Part shown: positions 18,229 through 27,450 of the stretch, piece by piece
Position numbering within the stretch: position 1 is the stretch's first letter
How the letters are laid out: every line of letters starts with the position of its first letter
DNA from: Streptococcus suis
Lineage (GTDB): Bacteria; Bacillota; Bacilli; Lactobacillales; Streptococcaceae
Length of the DNA: 64,000 nt
Assembly: GCF_002960445.1 (NCBI RefSeq)
Contig: NZ_POJD01000204.1
Coordinates: 1-64,000 of the forward strand
Direction: 5' to 3'
Translations under genes and position numbers: made by a program
Notes under the pieces: model-generated
Database searches by the model: none
Seen by the model: the letters and a program-made list of their open reading frames with translations, nothing else
What the model was told of the DNA's origin: nothing

Positions 18229-18614
18229 GGTTTGAAAAGTGGTCTATATCATAAGAATCAAATAGAGCTGGTTTTCAATTCCAACTATATAGAAGTAGTC
18301 AGCTGACGCATGACCAGACACGGTATATCTATGAGACCAATACGATTGGTTTTGAGGATATTCTTCATTTTCATTTTCGTTTCGAACGTATCCACCCTTT
18401 TCAAGATGGTAATGGCAGGGTTGGACGACTAATTATGTTCAAGGAATGTTTGAAACACAACTACGTTCCGTTTATTATCAGCGATGATATGAAGTACTTT
18501 TACTATCGCGGTCTTTCGAAATGGGGGGACCAAAATGGTTTCTTTCTAGATACTTGTCTATCCGCTCAAGATAGATTCAAAAACTATTTGGAATATTTTA
18601 GGATTGAATATTAA
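18229..18614 (+). pseudogene. Fic-domain protein remnant
   Basis: Reading the stretch in pieces gives an N-terminal Fic fragment (…GLYHKNQIELVFNSNYIE), then a one-base deletion near 18295. In the shifted frame follows SQLTHDQTRYIYETNTIGF and the complete Fic core HPFQDGNGRVGR near 18391-18426, continuing to a TAA at 18612-18614. Full Fic proteins have several dozen residues between ETNTIG and the HPF core; here they are almost contiguous, so there is also an internal deletion, and the true N-terminus is missing. It is therefore a dead AMP-transferase (or related) gene lying between capD and the initial transferase, a trace of recombination within the capsule locus. Confidence 0.8.
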
Positions 18615-18623
18615 GGAGATTAT

Positions 18624-19226
18624 ATGTATCCAATTTTAAAAAGAGTTATTGATATTGTCATTTCAGGACTTGCAATTGTTGTATTAAGTCCTGTGTTTTT
18701 GTTGATTGCAGTTGCTATAAAACTGGATTCAAAAGGACCTGTTTTATTTAAACAAAAACGGGTAGGAAAAAACAAGTCACATTTCATGATTTATAAATTC
18801 CGTTCCATGTATGTAGATGCTCCAAGTGATATGCCCACTCATTTATTAAAAGATCCGAATGCTATGATTACTAAAGTAGGAGAATTTCTTCGAAAAACGA
18901 GTTTAGATGAATTGCCACAGCTATTTAATATTTTAAAAGGTGAGATGGCAATTGTAGGTCCACGACCAGCCTTATGGAATCAATATGACCTTATTGAAGA
19001 ACGTGATAAGTACGGGGCAAATGACATTCGTCCAGGTCTGACTGGTTGGGCTCAAATTAATGGTCGGGATGAATTGGAAATAGATGAGAAATCAAAATTA
19101 GATGGCTATTATGTACAACATATGAGCTTTACATTAGATGTAAAGTGTTTCTTTGGAACATTTCTCAGTGTAGTCAAAAGTGAAGGTGTTGTTGAAGGCG
19201 GAACGGGGCAGAAAGGGAAGTCATGA
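18624..19226 (+). CDS. Initial phosphoglycosyltransferase of capsule synthesis
   Basis: 200-aa monotopic (PglC/WcaJ C-terminal type) enzyme. It transfers a sugar-1-phosphate to undecaprenyl phosphate to start the repeat unit. One N-terminal hydrophobic reentrant helix (~8-32) precedes LFKQKRVGK, YKFRSM, SLDELPQLFNILKGEM, VGPRPAL and RPGLTGWAQINGRDEL. Small enzymes of this class often use UDP-QuiNAc- or FucNAc-like donors, consistent with the neighbouring dehydratase and reductase. Ribosome binding site AAGGAGAT. It overlaps the next gene by 4 bp (ATGA). Confidence 0.9.
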   Translation: MYPILKRVIDIVISGLAIVVLSPVFLLIAVAIKLDSKGPVLFKQKRVGKNKSHFMIYKFRSMYVDAPSDMPTHLLKDPNAMITKVGEFLRKTSLDELPQLFNILKGEMAIVGPRPALWNQYDLIEERDKYGANDIRPGLTGWAQINGRDELEIDEKSKLDGYYVQHMSFTLDVKCFFGTFLSVVKSEGVVEGGTGQKGKS

Positions 19227-20068
19227 AAAGAGTATTGATAACAGGAGCAAACTCATATATTGGAACTTCGTTTGAAGAATACGTGAAAAATAAGGATAGT
19301 AATTTTGAAATTGATACCCTTGATTTATTAGATCCCAATTGGGAAGAGTTTGATTTTTCAGGCTATGACTCTATTTTTCATGTTGCCGCAATTGTACACA
19401 AGCGTGAGAAAAAAATTTCATATGAGGAGTATAAGAAAGTAAATACTGATTTACCAGTTTTGATTGCAAAAAAAGCAAAAAAAGCAGGAGTTTCTCAATT
19501 TATTTTCTTAAGTACCATGAGTGTGTATGGTCTCAATACTGGTAAAATAGCAAGTTCAACCCTGGCAATTCCAACGACGAAATATGGTCAATCTAAGTAC
19601 CAGGCTGAGGAGGAATTACTCAAGTTACGTGACTGCCAGTTTAAATTGGTTATTGTGAGACCACCTATAGTTTATGGGAAAGCTTCTAAGGGAAATTATT
19701 CGAATTTATCAAAGTTAACTCAGTTAACACCAATTTTTCCAAAAATTTTAAATTCTAGAAGTATGTTGCATATTGATAACCTCTGTGAATTTATCAGGAA
19801 AGTTATAGAGTTAGAGTTGCGTGGGCTGTTTTGTCCACAAAATTCAGAATATGTCAATACTTCTGAATTGGTTAAAGTAATAGCTGAAGTACATGGAAAG
19901 AAAATATATTTTACAAAAATATTTAATCCAGTCATAAAGTTATTGTTCCATTTTGATACAGTGAAGAAAGTATTTGGAAATCTTGTTTATGAAAAAGAGA
20001 TGAGTCGTTATGACTTTGAATATCAGGTAATCGATTTTGAGGAATCAATAAAAAATACAGAATTATGA
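19223..20068 (+). CDS. NAD-dependent epimerase/4-ketoreductase (SDR)
   Basis: 281 aa extended SDR. The cofactor motif TGANSYIG is at residues 7-14 and the catalytic Tyr/Lys pair in KYGQSKYQAEE near 113-123, with STMSVYG before it. Likely reduces or epimerises the 4-keto sugar made by the CapD-type enzyme (compare WbpV/WbjF-like reductases); the stereochemistry, QuiNAc or FucNAc, is not decidable. It overlaps the initial transferase by 4 bp, which supports shared substrate flow. About 200 bp without a gene follow. Confidence 0.8.
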   Translation: MKRVLITGANSYIGTSFEEYVKNKDSNFEIDTLDLLDPNWEEFDFSGYDSIFHVAAIVHKREKKISYEEYKKVNTDLPVLIAKKAKKAGVSQFIFLSTMSVYGLNTGKIASSTLAIPTTKYGQSKYQAEEELLKLRDCQFKLVIVRPPIVYGKASKGNYSNLSKLTQLTPIFPKILNSRSMLHIDNLCEFIRKVIELELRGLFCPQNSEYVNTSELVKVIAEVHGKKIYFTKIFNPVIKLLFHFDTVKKVFGNLVYEKEMSRYDFEYQVIDFEESIKNTEL

Positions 20069-20270
20069 TAGAACAAAAATTAAAGGATAAAAGAATTAAA
20101 CGGACTCAAGTTGTAAGTAAATTGTTTTATTGCATTTAATGTTTTGCATCACGCAGACACTTTAACTGTAGTAGTATAAATTTGGTTTAAGTACTGTTTA
20201 TAAAGATTATTGAATGATATCGGGTATTCTCACAGAACTGATTAAAAAGATACAATAAGGAGACAGAGTT

Positions 20271-21083
20271 TTGGGAAAAAATATAGAAAAATCATCTATC
20301 TCAGTGGTTATTCCAGCCTACAATTCTGAGAATGTTATAGTAAGAGCTTTAGAATCAGTTAGGCTACAAACTTGTTTGGAGTATATTAACGAAATTATTG
20401 TAGTTAACGATGGTTCTACAGATTCGACAGCATTCGAGGTTGAACATTATGCAAAAAAATATCCATATCTTAACATTCGCCTAATAAATCAAGAAAATAC
20501 AGGAGTATCTAGAGCAAGAAATATAGGAATGTTTAATGCTACAGGAACTTGGATTGCTTTACTTGATTCTGATGATGAGTGGTTTGAGAATAAAGTCGAA
20601 AGGCAAGTCGAAGAAATTTTAAAGAATGACGATATTGATTTTATTGGTGGGAATCATACGTCGTCGCCTATAAGCATACTAGGACGAAAAATAGATACGC
20701 TTCATAGAGCAAATATTCAAGAAATTTGTATCAAGATGTTTCCACAGACTTCAACAGTGCTTTTTAAAAAATCAATCTTTGATGAAATTGGTGGATATGA
20801 TGAGAAACGCCATTATTCTGAGGATAGACAATACTTTTTAAGAATTTGTCATGCATATGGATATTATTATTTACCCGAACAGAATGTTCACTATGATCGT
20901 GGAAAGCGAGGTTTTGGGGAGCGAGGTCTATCAGGTAACTTAAAAGGTATGCAAGAAGGGAACAGATTGAATTTCATGGAATTATTAAAGCAGAAAAAAA
21001 TAAGTTTACCCTTTTATATTGCAATCACTATTTTTGATGAATTAAAATATTTAAGAAGGATACTTGTATCAATGAAAAAATAA
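20271..21083 (+). CDS. Glycosyltransferase family 2
   Basis: 270 aa, GT-A fold. SVVIPAYNSENVI is at the N-terminus, then VVNDGSTDST near residue 48, GVSRARNIGM near 85 and the metal-binding LLDSDDEW near 105. The start is a TTG preceded by AAGGAG at the usual distance; no ATG lies nearby. Cytoplasmic face of the membrane; adds one sugar to the repeat unit. The linkage cannot be predicted. A 750-bp gene-free stretch follows. Confidence 0.85.
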   Translation: MGKNIEKSSISVVIPAYNSENVIVRALESVRLQTCLEYINEIIVVNDGSTDSTAFEVEHYAKKYPYLNIRLINQENTGVSRARNIGMFNATGTWIALLDSDDEWFENKVERQVEEILKNDDIDFIGGNHTSSPISILGRKIDTLHRANIQEICIKMFPQTSTVLFKKSIFDEIGGYDEKRHYSEDRQYFLRICHAYGYYYLPEQNVHYDRGKRGFGERGLSGNLKGMQEGNRLNFMELLKQKKISLPFYIAITIFDELKYLRRILVSMKK

Positions 21084-21837
21084 TAAATGTGTACCATAAA
21101 AAACATACTTGTTCCTATTGCTGGTTTATTTCTATAAAAAATGTATGGCGTAAACTCAAAGTAACTATGAAATTAGAAACGAATATCTTAATAAGTGTTT
21201 GGTTCCCAAGAGTATAAGAAATACCCGAATATTCTCTTTTAAGAGAAAACATATCAGAAGTGGCTAAGATTGGTTATAATGCAAGCGAAAAAATCTACTA
21301 CTGTTGACTCAGATATTAAGTTCTATTTGCGATTTTAAATATTTCTCGTTGTAATACCACGTCTCTATTTACAATGATATAATAAAACTTTTAAAGGGAT
21401 AACGGTAGAATTAATGGTTTGTGATGCTGTAACCTTCATGTACCGAAATTTAGTGTTGAAGGCCTGCCGACACTTACTAAATAATCAAAATGGATTCGGA
21501 GTTAACCCGAACTATTGTTTCATTTTGTAGGGAGTGCGAGAATAAGTTTCTTTAATAACTATAGAAGTAAATTAAGTAGTTAAGTATATTTTAGAACGCA
21601 GTATTGATTTAGTGATATTCCTGCGTACCTTTGGGAGATAATTTTTTTCCGTTTTAGAAAAATGAGTGTTAGTATGGATATGTATTGAATAAGATCTAAA
21701 TTGTTAGTAGGTGTCAAAACTTAAGTTATCCGATAGGATTGATTTGGTCTGTTTCTCGTCTCAACACATGTATGATTTTAATTATCAGATAGATAATTTT
21801 AAAAAAAGTCATTCGATTAAAGAAAGAAGTATTTAGT
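21084..21837. other. 754-bp gene-free stretch inside the capsule locus
   Basis: Very AT-rich. No ORF with a ribosome binding site or recognisable protein motif was found in any frame, and no complete IS end was seen. One short palindrome (TTCTCTTTTAAGAGAA, near 21234) is visible. Probably a decayed gene or the scar of a past rearrangement between glycosyltransferase genes. Confidence 0.5.
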
Positions 21838-22989
21838 ATGAAAAAAGCTCTTATTGTAGCCTCTGTTGCTTCAATGATTGGACAATTTAATATTTCCAAT
21901 ATAAAAATATTACAGTTACTTGGTTTTGAGGTTGATGTAGCAGCCAATTTTTCTCATTCAGGTACAATTTCTATTGAGAGTGTACAAGAATTAAAAGAAT
22001 TTTTAGAGGCAAATAAAGTCAACGTATATGATATTCCCTTTCAAAGAAATCCGTTTCACCCTGGTAATTGGCTCGCATTTAGAATGTTGAATAGAGTGAT
22101 GTCTGATAATACCTATGATTTAGTTCATAGTCATACCCCAATCGGAGGGCTAATAGGGCGTATCTTAGGTTACTGTCACAAAGTGGACAATAATATGTAT
22201 ACCGCTCATGGTTTTCATTTTTATAAAGGCGGAAGTAGAGTAGGGTGGCTTCTTTTTTACCCTGTAGAAAAAATATTATCTTACTTTACAGATACTATTA
22301 TTACTATCAATGAAGAGGACTATGCTATTGCTAAGAAGCGTTTCAAAATGAAGGGGTTGCACTTGGTGAATGGTGTAGGAGTAAATTTAGAGAAGTTCTC
22401 ACCAATATCAGATAATACAAAGGCTCAACTAAAGTTAGTACTGGGTTTAGACCAGAATAAAAAGTACCTAATTTTTGTCGGAGAATTGAATGCCAATAAA
22501 AATCAATCTATTTTAATTGAAATGATGGAACAACTTTCAAAAACAAGAAAGGATATTGTTCTATTGCTGGTTGGTAAAGGAGTATTATTGAATACTTATC
22601 GCCAACTCATAAAGGATAAAGGTTTAGAAGAATCAGTGCTTCTGTTAGGTTATAGAAAAGATATTCCTGATTTGATGAGAGTTTCTGATATTGCCCTATC
22701 TAGTTCTAAACGTGAAGGCCTTCCTGTAAATTTACTTGAAGCAATGGCAACTGGACTACCTTTAATAGTATCGAATTGTCGTGGAAATAGAGATTTAGTA
22801 GAGGATGGAAAAAATGGGTATACTGTAGAAAACTCAGCAGTAGATGAGTTTATTGTAGCTATAACAAGAATCCTTGACGATGCAGTTTTATATAAGCAAT
22901 TTTCTCAATGTTCACTTATATCTAGTGAAAAATATTCTTTAGAGCGAGTTGAAGTAAAAATGAAGGAAATTTACAGCAACTCCTTTTAG
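21838..22989 (+). CDS. Glycosyltransferase family 4
   Basis: 383 aa, GT-B fold. The acceptor half has HSHTPIGGLIGR near 97 and NMYTAHGFHF near 120. The donor half has FVGELNANKNQSILIEMM near 215-232, VLLLGYRKDIPDLM near 265 and SSSKREGLPVNLLEAMATGLPLI near 288-310, including the nucleotide-sugar-binding E-x7-E. Similar to CapM/EpsD-type capsule transferases. Weak ribosome binding site (AAAGAAAG). Not overlapping its neighbours, and no promoter is obvious. Confidence 0.87.
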   Translation: MKKALIVASVASMIGQFNISNIKILQLLGFEVDVAANFSHSGTISIESVQELKEFLEANKVNVYDIPFQRNPFHPGNWLAFRMLNRVMSDNTYDLVHSHTPIGGLIGRILGYCHKVDNNMYTAHGFHFYKGGSRVGWLLFYPVEKILSYFTDTIITINEEDYAIAKKRFKMKGLHLVNGVGVNLEKFSPISDNTKAQLKLVLGLDQNKKYLIFVGELNANKNQSILIEMMEQLSKTRKDIVLLLVGKGVLLNTYRQLIKDKGLEESVLLLGYRKDIPDLMRVSDIALSSSKREGLPVNLLEAMATGLPLIVSNCRGNRDLVEDGKNGYTVENSAVDEFIVAITRILDDAVLYKQFSQCSLISSEKYSLERVEVKMKEIYSNSF

Positions 22990-23230
22990 GCAGGTTGCTA
23001 CTTTATAGTGAACCATTTGAGTTTTCCTGAAAAATTATAGAATCCCTTGTTGGAGAATCAGGACAGGTGATATATTCAGTAGGTGTAAAGTAAAGTTAAC
23101 AACAAACAATGTTACTAATCTCAAATCGTTATTTCCTAAGTTAGGGAACCGTATGTAGACTTTGTAAATTTCAATAAATTTTCTAGTGACAGGATTCAAT
23201 AGAAAAATAATCAACAGAAAGAGTATTAGA

Positions 23231-24664
23231 ATGTTAGTTATTTCTAAAAAAAACTTTATGACAGTGGCATTTGGAGCTATAGTCGTCATGTTATATGCAT
23301 TTTTCCTATTTTTTACAAGCTCCTCTTTTGAGGAAGATTTTACAATAAAATTTAGCATTCTCAGTAGTTTAATAATTTTTATTCTTGAAATCGTCTATAT
23401 AAACAAATTAAATGGGGGAGTTATAAATCCTATCACTCTGTTTTTAATGGCATTTTATGTTTTTCAAAATGGACAATTACTTCTGGTAGCTCTAGATATC
23501 CCATTCTATGATTTCTATATTAGTACGTTAAAAAATTTTTTGAAAGATGTGTCTATTTTTTCGTCCCTTAGCAATGTAGTGGCAGGCTATGCTGGGATTA
23601 TTTGTGTTTCCATACTACAAAAAGAGAAACACTATGTTATTGATCAGTACAATCCTCTAGAAGTTGGTAGGGTAGCATGGTTGGGTTTTTTGGGAACTTC
23701 AATTTTAGCTCTACCTCTTGTTGCAATGAAATTTCTTACAAGTTTAGAAGGGGGGTATTATGCTGTTAGGGCTTTTGAAGAGAACATTCCAACGCTAGTA
23801 ACCTTTTTAGAGTTTATGTTCATGCCATTTTCCCTCTTAACAATTATCTTCAGAAGCGATAAGAGTTCACAAGTAGCACGCTTCGGTGTATTTATCTGGT
23901 TAGTTCTCACTGCTCTTTGTGGCGATAGGACAACAGGTATTTCAGGATTGCTTATCTTAGCTCTTGTTTCATACAACAAAAATAGTGGGAATATTAAATA
24001 TAATTGGAAAGATATATCTAAGATTAGCTTCATTGGTCTATTGCTGATTATCTTTATCCGAGTAGTATATGCATATAGAACAGGAGAAGATATCCTATTT
24101 GCCTTATCAGGCGGAAACTTCTTGGTAGGCTTTTTATCTGAGTTAGGAATTAGTGTTTTTCCACTATTTACGATGATGTATATTGTTCCAGGGCAAGAAG
24201 TTTTTTTATGGGGGCAAGGATATATTTTGTCTGCTATTGGCGGTTCGATACCTTCTTTTTTAGATATTACAGGTATTGTAAATGTAATAAATCAGCAATC
24301 TAGGATATTTGAAACTTGGCACTCTCAATATTTTTGGCAATATTCATTCGGTTTAGGTTTTTCCCTTAACGCAGAGGCCTATATCAATTTTGGTTGGTTT
24401 GGTTTAATTGCTATTTTTATCGTTTGTCTTATAATTTTTTCGTTTTTACGAGTCAAAAATTTGAAAGAACATACTAGCTCATGGGAACTGTACAGGATAA
24501 GTATCTTGTTGTTTTTATGGTTTACATTACCACGTAGAGATTCATACTATATTTGGAAGGCAATATCTTATTCTTTGATTTTTATTAGAATATATATACA
24601 AACCACATGTCGCAGAACTGCATTTTTAGGTAAAACAGGTAGTAAGGTGGAATTAAGAAAGTGA
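23231..24664 (+). CDS. wzy: Capsule repeat-unit polymerase Wzy
   Basis: About 477 aa with ~12 hydrophobic segments and a large central loop. It has the typical polymerase tail signature WQYSFGLGFSLNAEAYINFGWFG near 375-395 and GDRTTGISGLLIL near 235. Wzy joins flipped repeat units outside the membrane. Sequences of this family are serotype-specific, so the call rests on topology, motif and position next to wzx. ATG 23231 is preferred; the longer GTG form (23186) has no ribosome binding site. Its stop overlaps the wzx start by 4 bp. Confidence 0.85.
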   Translation: MLVISKKNFMTVAFGAIVVMLYAFFLFFTSSSFEEDFTIKFSILSSLIIFILEIVYINKLNGGVINPITLFLMAFYVFQNGQLLLVALDIPFYDFYISTLKNFLKDVSIFSSLSNVVAGYAGIICVSILQKEKHYVIDQYNPLEVGRVAWLGFLGTSILALPLVAMKFLTSLEGGYYAVRAFEENIPTLVTFLEFMFMPFSLLTIIFRSDKSSQVARFGVFIWLVLTALCGDRTTGISGLLILALVSYNKNSGNIKYNWKDISKISFIGLLLIIFIRVVYAYRTGEDILFALSGGNFLVGFLSELGISVFPLFTMMYIVPGQEVFLWGQGYILSAIGGSIPSFLDITGIVNVINQQSRIFETWHSQYFWQYSFGLGFSLNAEAYINFGWFGLIAIFIVCLIIFSFLRVKNLKEHTSSWELYRISILLFLWFTLPRRDSYYIWKAISYSLIFIRIYIQTTCRRTAFLGKTGSKVELRK

Positions 24665-26124
24665 GTGTAGAGTCAAATCAAGTTACATCGGCAGTTAAGT
24701 GGTCGTTAGTGACAGAAATTATTGTTAAGTTTATTTCGCCAATCACCAATATGATTCTGGCGAGACTTCTAACACCAGAAATATTTGGCCTTGTCGCGTC
24801 AATTATGATGATTACTACGTTTGCTGAGATGTTTACAGATGCGGGTTTCCAAAAATATATTGTACAGCATCAATTTGTTTCTTCCTCAGAACAAGATGAG
24901 TATATCAGTGTAGCCTTTTGGACAAATCTGGGTGTCTCGATATTTTTTTATCTTTTAATATTTCTAAATGCAGAAACACTTGCTAACCTCAGTGGTGTAT
25001 CTGGTTATGAGACGGTGATTAGAGTCTATTCCTTAGTATTGCCTCTGATGTCCTATTCTAGTATTCAATATGCAGTATATAGAAAAAATTTTCACTATAA
25101 AAAGCTCGGGATTATTAGAGTTATTGCTAAGCTCATCCCTGTACTTGTGACGATACCTTTAGCACTATACACCCAATCTTACTGGTCGTTGGTCATTGGA
25201 AACCTGGTGGGGGAGTTAGTGATTACCGTTATTCTAATAATATGGTCCACGCAACGCATAAAACTTCACTATGATTATGAGCAACTGAAGAGCATGTTTA
25301 TGTTTTGCGGAGGGTCAATGTTGGAGACTCTTTCATCATGGTTAGTTTCGAATGTTGCAGTTTTTATTATTAGCCAATCATTAGGCACGTATTATCTAGG
25401 TTTGTATAAGATTTCAATTACGACTGTAAATCAAATCATTTCGATTATTACTGCTTCAACTATGAATGTGTTATTTGCGACACTATCTAAAGTACAAAAT
25501 GACTCGGACTCTTTTAACCGAACAGTAAATAATTTTCAAAAGTCTATTGGTTTATTTACTATTCCTTTAGGGGTAGGTATCTTTATTTTTCGTAAGTTTA
25601 TTACGCTAACACTACTTGGACCACAATGGGAGGAAGCCTCACTCTTTGTCGGCTTATGGGGATTTGTCATGTGCGAGAGCGTCATATTTGCGGATATAGG
25701 AGCCTATGCAATTCTTTCCAAGGGGAAACCAGGCTATGTATTTTTATCTAATATATTGCAAGCCCTGCTACTTGCAACGGGTTTGTTATATTTTGAGCAT
25801 AGTAGTTTTATGGTTATAACCTATGTTTCTTTTGTAATAAGATGGCAGTTGACAGTTACGCATTATTGGATAGCGTCAAAAGTTGCAAATTTTAGGCTCA
25901 AAGATTATCCAAAAGAATTAAATGTATATGTTGGTGCAGCAAGTATAATGGGATGTTTAGGACTACTTTTTCAAAATATAATTGAAAAAAATATTTTCTT
26001 TAACATTGTTGGGGTTCTTACCTGTATTATAGTCTATTTTGGAGTTTTGATGATATTTAACAATACAAGAATAGAGTTACTATCGCTATTCAATACAGTA
26101 AGAAGGCAATTAGCTCGTAAATAA
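24661..26124 (+). CDS. wzx: Capsule repeat-unit flippase Wzx
   Basis: 487 aa with ~14 predicted membrane helices, of the polysaccharide-exporter (MATE/MOP) type related to WzxC. The N-terminal signature KWSLVTEIIVKFISPITNMILARLLTPEIFGL is characteristic, with TDAGFQKYIVQ at ~57-67. It moves undecaprenyl-linked repeat units across the membrane. Starts with GTG overlapping the wzy stop (GTGA), so translation is coupled. The pairing with wzy defines this as a Wzx/Wzy-dependent capsule. Confidence 0.88.
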   Translation: MSVESNQVTSAVKWSLVTEIIVKFISPITNMILARLLTPEIFGLVASIMMITTFAEMFTDAGFQKYIVQHQFVSSSEQDEYISVAFWTNLGVSIFFYLLIFLNAETLANLSGVSGYETVIRVYSLVLPLMSYSSIQYAVYRKNFHYKKLGIIRVIAKLIPVLVTIPLALYTQSYWSLVIGNLVGELVITVILIIWSTQRIKLHYDYEQLKSMFMFCGGSMLETLSSWLVSNVAVFIISQSLGTYYLGLYKISITTVNQIISIITASTMNVLFATLSKVQNDSDSFNRTVNNFQKSIGLFTIPLGVGIFIFRKFITLTLLGPQWEEASLFVGLWGFVMCESVIFADIGAYAILSKGKPGYVFLSNILQALLLATGLLYFEHSSFMVITYVSFVIRWQLTVTHYWIASKVANFRLKDYPKELNVYVGAASIMGCLGLLFQNIIEKNIFFNIVGVLTCIIVYFGVLMIFNNTRIELLSLFNTVRRQLARK

Positions 26125-26170
26125 TGTTTATTTGTAGATTTTAATTATGCTTTAGTTAGGATATAGTAGA

Positions 26171-27220
26171 ATGAAAATAATAACTTGCGCAAGTTTTTAT
26201 GGTAGCGGCTCAAGTGCATTGACAGACTTGGTTGCGGAGTACTCCTGTGTGAAGGATTTGACGAATTATGAGTTTCGCTTTTTATATGATATTGATGGTG
26301 TTTCTGATTTAGAACATTATTTATGTGAATGCCATGACAGGCACAATGCAGGTCATGCTCTAAAGCGCTTTAAGAGATTATCGGAATTCAATGCCGGTAC
26401 CTTTTTCAATGCAAGGTACGAGCCTTTTTTCAACAATCAATACATGAAGTTGACTAGAAAGTTCATTGATTCTATAATTGATTTTTCATATCCTGGCTGG
26501 TGGTTCTATGATGTATATGACAAAGGAAAAGTACTGTATTATATATTGATTCAATGGGATAAGATATTACGAAAATTAACAAATGGGAAAAAGAGTATTC
26601 TATCCCGAGAACGAATATTTTGTTCGCACCCTTCGCAGGAAAAGTTCATTGAATCTGTTCAGAACTATGTTGCTTCGTTAATGCAGGCGGCTAATCCAGA
26701 AGGACTGCCATTCTTAGAGGTTGATCAGTTGGTTCCATCTCAGAATCTCAATCGAATTCTTCGTTACTTTTCTGATGATATCACCGTTTTTATTGTTGAC
26801 CGCGATCCAAGAGATGTTTACACAAGTAACCGCTTCTACTGGAAAGAGAATATTTGTCCAACGGATGATGTAAATACTTTCTGCGACTGGTTTCTATACA
26901 CGCGTAAAAGTGGGAAAGTAGAAAGTTATAATACTAATCAGGTCATTAAATTACGTTTTGAAGATATGATTTATAAATATGATGAAACAGTTGCGAAGAT
27001 TGAGATGCTAACTGGTCTGGATAATTCACTACACAGTATGCAATTCAAAAAATTTAATCCACAACAATCAGTTAATAATACTCAGATTTGGAAAAAACAT
27101 AACATTGAAGTAGAGATTAAAGTTATTGAAGAAAGGTTAGCTGAATATTTATATCCCTTTGATGAAGTGAACAGTGATGCCGTTCCAGGAGTAAAACAAG
27201 AAGATGGGAAAATATTCTGA
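26171..27220 (+). CDS. Sulfotransferase-like protein in the capsule locus
   Basis: 349 aa, no membrane helix. The N-terminus reads CASFYGSGSSALTDL, like the 5'-phosphosulfate-binding loop of PAPS-dependent sulfotransferases. VFIVDRDPRDVYTSNRFYW near 211-230 resembles the 3'-phosphate-binding RDPRD-x-S motif, and the C-terminal ~100 residues follow the family pattern (LRFEDMI). The likely role is transferring sulfate to a capsule or lipid-linked sugar, but no PAPS-forming genes are present in the window. Sulfation is thus an inference from motifs; a related transferase using another donor is possible. Confidence 0.7.
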   Translation: MKIITCASFYGSGSSALTDLVAEYSCVKDLTNYEFRFLYDIDGVSDLEHYLCECHDRHNAGHALKRFKRLSEFNAGTFFNARYEPFFNNQYMKLTRKFIDSIIDFSYPGWWFYDVYDKGKVLYYILIQWDKILRKLTNGKKSILSRERIFCSHPSQEKFIESVQNYVASLMQAANPEGLPFLEVDQLVPSQNLNRILRYFSDDITVFIVDRDPRDVYTSNRFYWKENICPTDDVNTFCDWFLYTRKSGKVESYNTNQVIKLRFEDMIYKYDETVAKIEMLTGLDNSLHSMQFKKFNPQQSVNNTQIWKKHNIEVEIKVIEERLAEYLYPFDEVNSDAVPGVKQEDGKIF

Positions 27221-27343
27221 TAGCTATGGCTAAATGTCTTTAAAAGATCTAGAAGAAGCCATTTCTGGTTTTGCATAGAATAAAGGGAATCTCTAAAAAC
27301 TAATTTTCTAAAATTTAAAATGTTGATTTAACAAGGTTTTCGT

Positions 27344-27370
27344 AACTCCAAATTCGCAATTTTGGGAGTT
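27344..27370. other. Inverted repeat between capsule genes
   Basis: AACTCC-AAATT and AATTTTGGGAGTT form an imperfect 11-bp stem in the 230-bp gap before the next glycosyltransferase. There is no T run, so a terminator is not certain; it could be processing- or recombination-related. Confidence 0.35.
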
Positions 27371-27450
27371 TATAGAGGTGCCCTAAATTTAAATAAGGGA
27401 TATAACTTTTAATGTCCCTTCCATAAAGTTAGAAGGAATACGTAATAAAT

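Noticed and set aside
20065..20139. 24-codon ORF starting inside the epimerase stop (ATGA)
   Set aside because: The overlap resembles translational coupling, but the product is too short and unmatched; it may be the relic of a removed gene.
21084..21837. Possible decayed gene between two glycosyltransferases
   Set aside because: Several short in-frame stretches exist, but none shows a recognisable motif that would allow naming a parent family.
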